Origin: Nostoc sp. CHAB 5715
Lineage (GTDB): Bacteria; Cyanobacteriota; Cyanobacteriia; Cyanobacteriales; Nostocaceae
Reading direction: 5' to 3'
DNA: 5,487 bases
Assembly (NCBI RefSeq): GCF_020829685.1
Contig: NZ_JAIVFR010000496.1
Coordinates: forward strand, 1 to 5,487
The translations under genes and the position numbers were made by a program. The notes under the pieces are model-generated. The model had not been told where the DNA came from. It did not search any database and was given only the letters and a program-made list of their open reading frames with translations. Shown piece after piece: positions 1-4,967 of the stretch; positions within the stretch are counted from its first letter, which is position 1, and every line of letters starts with the position of its first letter.

Positions 1-156
1 TTCGTACCCTTCATCAGGAACGGTATTGTCGAGAATAAAGGGATGCCATCGGATATCCACTTCTTTTTCTGGCCATTGTGCCAGTGCATCAAACAGATGC
101 TTTTTCCCTATTCTACACCAGGGGCAAACGGGATCGTGAAAGATGTCTATCAGCAT
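1..156 (-). CDS. dsbA: DsbA/FrnE-like thiol oxidoreductase, N-terminal part (cut by window edge)
   Basis: The minus strand from the ATG at 156 stays open for 52 codons to the window edge, so only the N-terminus is visible. It begins MLIDIFHDPVCPWC, then RIGKKHLFDAL. A short beta strand followed by a CPWC active site at residues 11-14 and an amphipathic helix is the hallmark of thioredoxin-fold DsbA-like proteins of the FrnE / 2-hydroxychromene-2-carboxylate isomerase group. There is no signal peptide before the CxxC, so the visible form should be cytoplasmic, unlike classical periplasmic DsbA. The start is well supported: the upstream tyrA stop is 12 nt away, and an AAGGA ribosome-binding site overlaps that stop region (minus strand TGAAGGA, about 171-165). 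The two genes are thus likely co-transcribed and probably translationally coupled. A dsbA-type gene directly after tyrA is what I recall for the Nostoc scytonemin cluster. The substrate is unknown. Confidence 0.85.
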   Translation of the reverse strand, partial: MLIDIFHDPVCPWCRIGKKHLFDALAQWPEKEVDIRWHPFILDNTVPDEGYE

Positions 157-162
157 ATTTTT

Positions 163-171
163 TATCCTTCA
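163..171 (-). promoter_or_regulatory. Ribosome-binding site of the dsbA-like gene overlapping the tyrA stop
   Basis: On the minus strand the sequence runs TGAAGGATAAAAAATATG. The tyrA TGA stop merges with an AAGGA Shine-Dalgarno core about 8-9 nt before the dsbA-like ATG at 156. This compact junction fixes that start codon and implies that ribosomes finishing tyrA can load onto the next gene. Confidence 0.7.
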
Positions 172-1248
172 AATGCTAATATTTGTATGCATCTGGGGTT
201 TGAAATCTCGTTGAAGAGGCGTTGTGTTTAAAGGCTGTAAAAAAGCGTTGATTTTTTCTTCAAAAAAGCTTTGAGTATTTTCAAATTCTTGAATTAATGC
301 GTCTCTATCTTTCCTTGCTACCAGTCTTGCAAGATGGCTGTAAGTATTAGCTAAAAAGCTAATTGCATTACACCTTTCTTCTGTAGCTAGCATAATATCA
401 ACACATAAATTAGGATTTTGAGAAAACAAACGTTTAACAATGTCAATTTCTTGACGATAGTTAGGTGTTGACATTGTTAAGCTCTGCTCTATGTCCACTT
501 TTACTTGTGCTAAGAAAACACCAAGACTAAATCTACAAAAATGCTGCGTTGCTTGAACGATTACCATCATTTTATCGTGTTCTTCAGGCGTGCAAACAAT
601 TAATTCTCCACCTTGACTTTTGATAAAGTCTAATAACCACTGGAATGAATCATCGTTTCGACCTGGACATACTACCACTTTTTGTCCTAAAAACGATTTG
701 ATATTTGGCCCGAACATTGGATGTAAACCCATGACTGGGCCGGAATGGTATTCGAGCATTGCCTGAGTTGGCTGAGTTTTTACGCTCGTGATGTCACACA
801 AAGCTGTATTTGAGCCAAGGTATTTCGCTGCTCGTTTGATAACATCAACTGTATGTTCAATGGGAACGCTTACTAATACTAATTCTGCCTGATTTAACAG
901 TTTATCTGCATATTCCCAATCATCGTGTTCGAGAACACTAACATTGTGACCTACTAGCGAAAGCTGCTCTTTAAATAATCTTCCCATCCTGCCGCATCCA
1001 CCGATGATGGTAATTTCTCGGGGAGTGACATGATTTGTTGCAGATTTAGGAATCAAAGTAGCATGGCAACTATTTACTACACTTGCCCAAACAGACTCAG
1101 GAATACCAGCTTGGGCGAGTAGGGGAGCCACATCAGCCAGTTGTTCATCTAAAGAAGGTTGTTCTGATGCTGCTAATAATGATATGCGATCGCTCAGTAG
1201 GGCGATTAAGCTTTGGTCAGTTTTTTTAAGCTGATCTGAATTAGTCAT
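169..1248 (-). CDS. tyrA: TyrA, prephenate dehydrogenase of E. coli T-protein type with a degenerate chorismate mutase domain
   Basis: A 359-residue protein, close to the length of the bifunctional E. coli T-protein (373). The N-terminal helical region (about 5-65) resembles a chorismate mutase domain; DQSLIALLSDRISLL matches the first helix. The NAD-binding loop GGCGRMGRLF is at 83-92. The prephenate dehydrogenase core follows, with SVPIEHT at 127-133, GLHPMFGP at 174-181 (the region of the catalytic His in the E. coli enzyme) and YRQEIDIVKRLF at 264-275. R265 and R273 have the same 8-residue spacing as the prephenate-binding Arg pair of E. coli TyrA. The enzyme should oxidise and decarboxylate prephenate to p-hydroxyphenylpyruvate with NAD+. 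In the scytonemin pathway that product is a direct precursor, joined to indole-3-pyruvate by ScyA. The mutase domain lacks several expected catalytic residues, so mutase activity is doubtful. The ATG at 1248 lies inside a heptamer repeat and has no Shine-Dalgarno sequence; an in-frame ATG 21 nt upstream is closed by TAA. The gene begins 10 nt after the glycosyltransferase stop. Confidence 0.9.
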   Translation of the reverse strand: MTNSDQLKKTDQSLIALLSDRISLLAASEQPSLDEQLADVAPLLAQAGIPESVWASVVNSCHATLIPKSATNHVTPREITIIGGCGRMGRLFKEQLSLVGHNVSVLEHDDWEYADKLLNQAELVLVSVPIEHTVDVIKRAAKYLGSNTALCDITSVKTQPTQAMLEYHSGPVMGLHPMFGPNIKSFLGQKVVVCPGRNDDSFQWLLDFIKSQGGELIVCTPEEHDKMMVIVQATQHFCRFSLGVFLAQVKVDIEQSLTMSTPNYRQEIDIVKRLFSQNPNLCVDIMLATEERCNAISFLANTYSHLARLVARKDRDALIQEFENTQSFFEEKINAFLQPLNTTPLQRDFKPQMHTNISI

Positions 1249-1282
1249 TTGTCATTAGTCATTTGTCATTTGTCATTAGTCC
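1241..1282. repeat. Heptamer tandem repeat (STRR type) bridging the glycosyltransferase stop and tyrA start
   Basis: Six consecutive 7-bp units on the plus strand: TTAGTCA, TTTGTCA, TTAGTCA, TTTGTCA, TTTGTCA, TTAGTCC. On the minus strand these are TGACTAA and TGACAAA units with an ATG every 7 nt. This fits the short tandemly repeated repetitive heptamers known in heterocystous cyanobacteria. One unit supplies the TGA stop of the glycosyltransferase (1259-1261) and another supplies the ATG of tyrA (1246-1248). Because the unit length is not a multiple of three, gain or loss of units would move the stop, alter the C-terminal residues or change the spacing between the two genes. Confidence 0.85.
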
Positions 1283-2662
1283 TTGAGAGACTACGCGCAC
1301 AAGGGACGTGGTTTTAATTAGTCTGATATGATTAGTGTTTTCGCCTACAAGGGGCGAGGTATGTACTAAAATGTCTTGAGGAACAAGTGATTTGTTAGAA
1401 CTTAATTCGGGTAAGATATCCAAAGTTGTTGCTTCTTTGGCGATCGCATCATAAAATAACTCTTCATACCGATCTAGCGCTTGCTCAAAGGAATAGTTTT
1501 CTACCGCAAACTTTCTTCCTTTGCGCCCTAATTGTGCTGCTAATTCCGGTTGATTGTATAAATCTAATACCGCACTTGCCAAAGCATCTGCTGACTCTGG
1601 CTCAACGATAATGCCGCCACCACTTTCTTTGATAGCTTTGGCAGCAGTACCAGATGCCGGAACTGAACCGACAATTGGGCGACCACTGGCTAATAGCAGT
1701 GGTATTTTAGAAGGCATATTGAAGGAAATCACATTGCTCTTTTGCACAATCAACCCCACATCTGCGGCTGCTAACATTTGGGGTAGTTTTTCTCGCGGTT
1801 GCAATGGTAGCAGCAAAACGTTATCTGCACCACAAGCAAGACAATGTTTTTGCAACCTTTCGAGGGCTTGAGATTCACCTGCGATCGCAAAGACAATATC
1901 ATTAATATGACGCAACCGAGCTGCTGCTTCTATTACTGTCTCTAAACCTTGGGTCAGAGCAATATTACCTGAATAAAGCACTACAAATTTATCATCGAGT
2001 TGATGGGTAGCTCTCCAAGAGTTATTCTCCTTCGGTAAAGGGCGGATAAAATTTAGATTCACCCAATTGGGAATGCAGGCAATTTTATTAGCCGATACAC
2101 CTTTATTTATTAAATTATCTACAAAGCCATCAGCAATCACGCTAATGGTATGTGCAGTTCTATAAGCAAATTTTTCTAAAGCTTCCAGAGCTTGAATCAT
2201 CAACTTATTTTTAATTAGCCCAACACGCACAGCAGCTTCCGGGAGGATATCTTGCACGTTCAGCACTACTGGGCAGTTGTATAGCCAAGCTATTAAGGTT
2301 GCAGGTAAACAAACTAGTAGCGGTGGCACTGTTAAAAGAATTACATCAGGTCGCTCGCCCTTAAGGGCTTGTGGCAAGCTTGTAAAAACAAAGCTCAACT
2401 CTAGCAGTAGCCTGTCTACAAGGTTAGGTTTAGACTTAATCCGCAGGTAACTACGCTGAATTTTGACACTATTTTTATGTTCAGTAACGTATAGCTTACC
2501 CCGATAGCGATCGTAAATCTGACGCTGAGGATAATTAGGCATACCTGTGATTACCCGCACTTGGTGCCCTCGCTTCACCAGCCCTTCTGCTAGTTCAGTC
2601 ATTAAAGGTGCAATACCAATTGGCTCTGGATGATAATTGTATGAATAAATCAGAATTTGCAT
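1259..2662 (-). CDS. GT4-family (WcaI/WbuB-like) glycosyltransferase of the scytonemin cluster
   Basis: A 467-residue protein with a GT-B fold. The N-terminal acceptor domain begins MQILIYSYNYHPEPIGIAP, typical of WcaI/WbuB-type enzymes, and includes the glycine loop with RGHQVRVITGMPNYP (31-45). NVQDILPEA (135-143) and IPNWVN (197-202) lead into the nucleotide-sugar domain. That domain shows VVLYSGNIALTQGLETVIEAA (227-247), FAIAGE (258-263) and MPSKIPLLLASGRPIVGSV (316-334), with EPE at 354-356. The donor sugar and acceptor cannot be read from sequence. Clear family similarity ends near residue 410. The last roughly 55 residues look like translated repeat DNA, ending in TNDK inside the heptamer repeat. 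The start is supported by the conserved family N-terminus, although the only Shine-Dalgarno-like AGGA (2675-2678) is 12 nt upstream, longer than usual. The position between scyF and tyrA matches the N. punctiforme scytonemin cluster, where I recall a glycosyltransferase of unproven role. Glycosylation of a pathway product or a sheath polysaccharide role are both possible. Confidence 0.88.
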   Translation of the reverse strand: MQILIYSYNYHPEPIGIAPLMTELAEGLVKRGHQVRVITGMPNYPQRQIYDRYRGKLYVTEHKNSVKIQRSYLRIKSKPNLVDRLLLELSFVFTSLPQALKGERPDVILLTVPPLLVCLPATLIAWLYNCPVVLNVQDILPEAAVRVGLIKNKLMIQALEALEKFAYRTAHTISVIADGFVDNLINKGVSANKIACIPNWVNLNFIRPLPKENNSWRATHQLDDKFVVLYSGNIALTQGLETVIEAAARLRHINDIVFAIAGESQALERLQKHCLACGADNVLLLPLQPREKLPQMLAAADVGLIVQKSNVISFNMPSKIPLLLASGRPIVGSVPASGTAAKAIKESGGGIIVEPESADALASAVLDLYNQPELAAQLGRKGRKFAVENYSFEQALDRYEELFYDAIAKEATTLDILPELSSNKSLVPQDILVHTSPLVGENTNHIRLIKTTSLVRVVSQGLMTNDK

Positions 2663-2763
2663 GAACTGTTAATATCCTGAAAGCAGCTTGATAATGTTGG
2701 CTTTATTGTGTTATCCAGTTTTTATCTCCGTTGTTCCAGATTTAATGACCAGAAATTTTCGTA
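2663..2763 (-). other. Leader region upstream of the glycosyltransferase gene
   Basis: About 100 nt of AT-rich, non-repetitive sequence between the dispersed repeats and the glycosyltransferase ATG. It has no ORF or hairpin of note. Loose -10-like hexamers occur on the minus strand (for example GATAAA and GATAAC around 2710-2725), but no convincing -35 partner is seen. If the 954-nt gap separates transcription units, a promoter for the glycosyltransferase-tyrA-dsbA set would most likely sit here. This is inference only. Confidence 0.3.
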
Positions 2764-2770
2764 GGGGAGC

Positions 2771-2779
2771 CAGTGCGTT
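2771..2779. repeat. 9-bp target-site duplication, left copy
   Basis: CAGTGCGTT directly abuts the left end of the 205-bp element and is repeated exactly at its right end (2985-2993). The neighbouring bases differ, so the duplication is exactly 9 bp. Confidence 0.85.
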
Positions 2780-2813
2780 CATAGGTGTCAACTTAACGTG
2801 AAAACGATGTCCC

Positions 2814-2835
2814 GCAAGGAACTGAAGTTCCTTGC
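2814..2835. repeat. Internal hairpin 1 of the MITE
   Basis: Perfect 10-bp stem, GCAAGGAACT paired with AGTTCCTTGC, separated by GA. It mirrors hairpin 4 in position and shape within the element. Confidence 0.85.
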
Positions 2836-2845
2836 TAATAGCCAA

Positions 2846-2863
2846 AGTCATCTAAAGATGACT
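2846..2863. repeat. Internal hairpin 2 of the MITE
   Basis: Perfect 8-bp stem, AGTCATCT paired with AGATGACT, with AA at the centre. Its first bases also take part in the longer 2834-2848 / 2899-2913 stem, so the two pairings partly compete. Confidence 0.8.
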
Positions 2864-2883
2864 AAATATCCCCCAAAATCTTG

Positions 2884-2901
2884 AGTCTACTTCAGTAGAC
2901 T
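2884..2901. repeat. Internal hairpin 3 of the MITE
   Basis: Perfect 8-bp stem, AGTCTACT paired with AGTAGACT, with TC at the centre. It lies inside the enclosing GCTAATAGC/GCTATTAGC stem (2834-2842 / 2905-2913). Confidence 0.8.
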
Positions 2902-2911
2902 TTAGCTATTA

Positions 2912-2933
2912 GCCAGAGAATTCATTCTCTGGC
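2912..2933. repeat. Internal hairpin 4 of the MITE
   Basis: Perfect 10-bp stem, GCCAGAGAAT paired with ATTCTCTGGC, with TC at the centre. It closes the right side of the clover-leaf-like interior. Confidence 0.85.
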
Positions 2934-2984
2934 GGGTGAGGAGTCCCACAGCAAAGCTATTTCTAGCTTAAGTTGACACCAATG

Positions 2985-2993
2985 CAGTGCGTT
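2985..2993. repeat. 9-bp target-site duplication, right copy
   Basis: CAGTGCGTT directly follows the right terminal inverted repeat and is identical to 2771-2779. Removing the element and one copy restores a continuous GCCAGTGCGTTGCGG sequence of the host repeat. Confidence 0.85.
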
Positions 2994-3151
2994 GCGGTGA
3001 ATCCAGCGCTGTAGGCGGGTTTCCCGCCGTAGGCGACTGGTGAACCCGAAGGGAGGTTCCCGACGCTCGATGACTCGCTAACGCTGCGCTATCCGTTGTA
3101 GCAACTGGCGTTGTGTTACTAGCAAGAGTACAGCACCAAATTTATTGAGAT

Positions 3152-3179
3152 GGTGCGTTAGCCAAGGGCATAACGCACC
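3152..3179. repeat. 9-bp-stem hairpin of a GGTGCGTTA...TAACGCACC dispersed repeat
   Basis: GGTGCGTTA (3152-3160) pairs perfectly with TAACGCACC (3171-3179) around a 10-nt loop. From memory, hairpins with these arms are frequent between genes in filamentous cyanobacteria. On the minus strand it lies about 440 nt downstream of scyF, so it could end scyF read-through transcripts, but no U-tract follows. The flanks 3111-3151 and 3180-3213 show nothing else. Confidence 0.65.
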
Positions 3180-3213
3180 CGACGAAACAGAAGTTTTAGA
3201 TTTTGTTTAATCC

Positions 3214-3570
3214 ACTTCAGCCTCTGAACTCGGAACTTCGACCTCTGAACTCGGAACTTCAGCCTCTGAACTCGGAACTTCGACCTCTGAACTCGGAACT
3301 TCGACCTCTGAACTCGGAACTTCGACCTCTGAACTCGGAACTTCAGCCTTTGAACTCGGAACTTCGACCTCTGAACTCGGAACTTCGACCTCTGAACTCG
3401 GAACTTCAGCCTTTGAACTCGGAACTTCGACCTCTGAACTCGGAACTTCGACCTCTGAACTCGGAACTTCGACCTCTGAACTCGGAACTTCAGCCTTTGA
3501 ACTCGGAACTTCGACCTCTGAACTCGGAACTTCAGCCTCTGAACTCGGAACTTCAGCCTCTGAACTCGGA
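3214..3570. repeat. Tandem array: 17 copies of a 21-bp unit
   Basis: Seventeen back-to-back 21-bp units, each ACTTC + (GA or AG) + CCT + (C or T) + TGAACTCGGA, with no insertion or deletion across 357 bp. Three unit types occur: GA/C (units 2, 4-6, 8, 9, 11-13, 15), AG/C (1, 3, 16, 17) and AG/T (7, 10, 14). The 63-bp block of units 5-7 is repeated exactly by units 8-10 and again by 12-14, showing higher-order duplication. Since 21 is divisible by three, most reading frames stay open. The plus strand reads repeated PLNSELR/Q and one minus frame reads EVPSSEV. Neither has an ATG start, a ribosome-binding site or non-repetitive domain sequence, so I treat the array as non-coding. It lies 46 nt downstream of the scyF stop. 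Confidence 0.92.
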
Positions 3571-3582
3571 TTCGGTCATATT

Positions 3583-3612
3583 AGTGCTACTCAAGCATGA
3601 GAACTCAGCACT
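3583..3612 (-). terminator. Weak hairpin just downstream of scyF (possible terminator)
   Basis: AGTGCT (3583-3588) pairs with AGCACT (3607-3612) around an 18-nt loop, starting 4 nt past the scyF TAA on the minus strand. The stem is only 6 bp and no T-run follows, so this is a tentative 3'-end structure rather than a clear intrinsic terminator. Confidence 0.25.
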
Positions 3613-3616
3613 GTTT

Positions 3617-4801
3617 TTACAACGTTTTCTCTAAACTGAAGGCTGGCTTTTGTTGTCCACGTTTCCGCAATGTGACGGTAGCAGCCCCAAGTCCGAGCAA
3701 TGCTAAACCTAATACTGAACTAGATTCAGGCACTGGTTTTCTGTCTGTTACATTTATCACTTGGACGCGACCTTGGAAGAAATCGCCCACGTAAAGCTTG
3801 CCATCTTTATAGCCTGTGCCACCCGTCCAGTTAAATCTGCCGGGAGCGAGGTCGAGGGGGTTGCCAAAAGGAGGGCCAGTGAATGCTGGAGGCGGTACAG
3901 GGTTGCCTGATGCATCTAGGGCTGGTTGACCGAAGGAAGTCAAGTAGTTACCGTTTTTATCGAATACCTGAACGCGGCTATTGACAGAATCAGCTACGTA
4001 AACATTCTCAAACTCGTCCACTTCGATGCCAATTGGCTGAAGAAGCTGTCCAGGTCCGCTACCTGCTGAACCAAATGCCAACAGAGGGTTACCATTTGGA
4101 TCGAGTACTTGAACGCGGTTGTTATACTGGTCAGCTACAAAAATATTTCCACTAACTGGGGAAATTCTTACACCTGCTACACCTTGGAATTCCCCAAGTG
4201 CAGTACCCACAGTGCCACCAATGACACCAAGTGGCTGTCCGTCTGCGGTGAATTTAAGAATTCTTTCGCCGTTAAAATCACCTATGTAGAAGTTGCCAGT
4301 TTTGTCAAATGTCACACCAGATGGTCCAAAGAAAAGCCTATCATTTATGCGAGGGGTAAAATCTCCATTTGCAAAGGATCTAATAAAGTTACCCTGAGAA
4401 TCGTATTGATTCACGCGGTTGTTGTAAACATCACCAGCATACAGATCCCCTGTTACTGGATTAAAGTCTACAGTTGTTGGCTCGTCAAACTGCCCGGGTC
4501 CTGTGCCGCCGGAGCCAATTGCTCCAATATACTGACCGCTAGGATTAAATATTTCAATTTTGTTACCAAGGTTGAAGTTAGGAGTACCATCCGGGTTAAC
4601 ACCGCGTCCGTTAGCTATGAGGGTATTCCCTTGGCTATCCACCGCTATGCCTTGGGGAACAAACAGTTCTCCAGGGCCGAAGCCAGGGCTACCGATAGTG
4701 CGATCAAAGCTTAATGTTACAGCTTTGGCTTGGGCTGCTGTTGCCAGCACCATGAGTCCAGTACCGAGAATGCCGATTGAGAAATTTTTGACTAATCCCA
4801 T
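3617..4801 (-). CDS. scyF: ScyF-like secreted NHL-repeat beta-propeller protein with PEP-CTERM tail
   Basis: A 394-residue protein. Residues 1-27 form a signal peptide (basic K5, hydrophobic core, cleavage likely after AQA at 25 or AKA at 27). About six NHL-type blades follow, seen as recurrent GPGEL/GPGQF...G(I/V)xVD...G(N)xY(V/I)(A/G)D...N(N/S)RVQVFD...GNxxxxFG patterns at roughly 42-90, 101-142, 158-195, 203-244, 249-290 and 319-351. These would make a six-bladed propeller. The C-terminus is a PEP-CTERM sorting signal: VPESSS at 357-362, a hydrophobic segment to about 378, then RKR. The protein should therefore be exported and processed by an exosortase. There are no cysteines. ATG 4801 is the only plausible start, since an in-frame TAG lies 15 codons upstream without another start codon; no Shine-Dalgarno sequence is visible. 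Its position after a ScyD/ScyE-type gene and before the glycosyltransferase and tyrA genes identifies it as scyF. I recall that deletion of scyF in N. punctiforme lowers but does not abolish scytonemin. Confidence 0.85.
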   Translation of the reverse strand: MGLVKNFSIGILGTGLMVLATAAQAKAVTLSFDRTIGSPGFGPGELFVPQGIAVDSQGNTLIANGRGVNPDGTPNFNLGNKIEIFNPSGQYIGAIGSGGTGPGQFDEPTTVDFNPVTGDLYAGDVYNNRVNQYDSQGNFIRSFANGDFTPRINDRLFFGPSGVTFDKTGNFYIGDFNGERILKFTADGQPLGVIGGTVGTALGEFQGVAGVRISPVSGNIFVADQYNNRVQVLDPNGNPLLAFGSAGSGPGQLLQPIGIEVDEFENVYVADSVNSRVQVFDKNGNYLTSFGQPALDASGNPVPPPAFTGPPFGNPLDLAPGRFNWTGGTGYKDGKLYVGDFFQGRVQVINVTDRKPVPESSSVLGLALLGLGAATVTLRKRGQQKPAFSLEKTL

Positions 4802-4885
4802 GAGTTTTAAGTCGTGGTTGTATAAGTTATACTCTTTCCTAGACTAATTTTGTTCCCAGCCCCAGTTCGGGAATCCTAAAATTCG

Positions 4886-4934
4886 GGCTGCTGCCTCTTG
4901 TTTGAAATGCAACTTTCTGTGTGAGGCAGCAGCC
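4886..4934. terminator. 12-bp-stem hairpin between scyE and scyF
   Basis: GGCTGCTGCCTC (4886-4897) pairs perfectly with GAGGCAGCAGCC (4923-4934) around a 25-nt loop. The GC-rich stem would be very stable in the transcript. On the minus strand it is followed by CGAATTTTAGG, only a short T-run, so it may be an inefficient terminator, an RNA-processing or stability element, or a dispersed repeat. Confidence 0.5.
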
Positions 4935-4945
4935 TATTTTATAAC

Positions 4946-4967
4946 CATTACCTGGTGTCAGGTAATG
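4946..4967. terminator. 9-bp-stem hairpin immediately after scyE
   Basis: CATTACCTG (4946-4954) pairs perfectly with CAGGTAATG (4959-4967) with a tight GTGT loop, beginning 5 nt past the scyE TAA. There is no T-run on the minus-strand side, so intrinsic termination is uncertain. A 3'-end stabilising or processing hairpin is equally plausible. Confidence 0.45.

Larger units (their letters stand above)
2780..2984. mobile_element. 205-bp MITE-like non-autonomous element with 17-bp terminal inverted repeats
   Basis: The left end is CATAGGTGTCAACTTAA (2780-2796). The reverse complement of the right end (2968-2984) is CATTGGTGTCAACTTAA, so 16 of 17 positions match. A perfect 9-bp direct repeat CAGTGCGTT flanks the element on both sides. 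It carries no ORF of useful length and so must depend on a transposase supplied in trans. The interior is nested secondary structure: CCCGC/GCGGG arms (2811-2815 / 2932-2936); a 10-bp stem hairpin at 2814-2835; a 15-bp stem with one mismatch pairing 2834-2848 with 2899-2913; hairpins of 8 bp at 2846-2863 and 2884-2901; and a 10-bp stem hairpin at 2912-2933. The 9-bp duplication and CATWGGTGTCAACTTAA ends should identify the parent insertion sequence; I cannot name its family with confidence. Confidence 0.85.
2764..3110. repeat. Palindromic dispersed repeat, interrupted by the 205-bp element
   Basis: The outer ends are imperfect inverted repeats: GCCAGTGCGTTGCGG (2769-2779 continued at 2994 once the insertion and one target copy are removed) against CCGTTGTAGCAACTGGC (3093-3109). 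Inside is a perfect hairpin GGCGGG-TTT-CCCGCC (3014-3028), followed by GC-rich self-complementary stretches (GAACCCGAAGGGAGGTTC region, 3042-3059). From memory, blocks of the form GGGGAGCCAGTGCGTTGCGG...GTTGTAGCAACTGGCG are scattered through Nostoc-type genomes. No protein is encoded. Boundaries are approximate. Confidence 0.6.

Noticed and set aside
43..231. Plus-strand open frame of 62 codons
   Set aside because: It lies opposite the CPWC protein and the end of tyrA, both well supported by family motifs, and has no recognisable features.
1221..1227. A7 run near the start of tyrA as a programmed frameshift site
   Set aside because: The reading frame across it (CTT AAA AAA ACT) does not fit a slippery heptamer, no downstream structure or alternative frame product is evident, and the zero frame is clearly the functional one.
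1426..1871. Two plus-strand open frames within the glycosyltransferase gene
   Set aside because: They are antisense shadows of a gene with clear GT4 motifs, and they overlap each other.
2784..2980. Outward TTGACA -35-like hexamers in the MITE ends
   Set aside because: Both terminal repeats contain TTGACA reading outward, but no -10-like hexamer lies at suitable spacing in the flanks, so a hybrid promoter is not supported.
3214..3570. CRISPR array
   Set aside because: The 21-bp units are contiguous with no unique spacers, so this is a simple tandem repeat.
3203..3634. Plus-strand open frame encoding repeated PLNSELR/PLNSELQ (143 residues)
   Set aside because: It is the 21-bp tandem array read in one frame. 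It starts at TTG with no ribosome-binding site, lies opposite to all other genes, has no non-repeat domain, and most other frames across the array are equally open because the period is divisible by three.
4109..4714. Plus-strand open frame of 201 codons inside scyF
   Set aside because: It is antisense to the NHL repeats, has erratic composition and no ribosome-binding site. Its openness is a by-product of the repetitive Gly/Asn/Asp-rich gene on the other strand.
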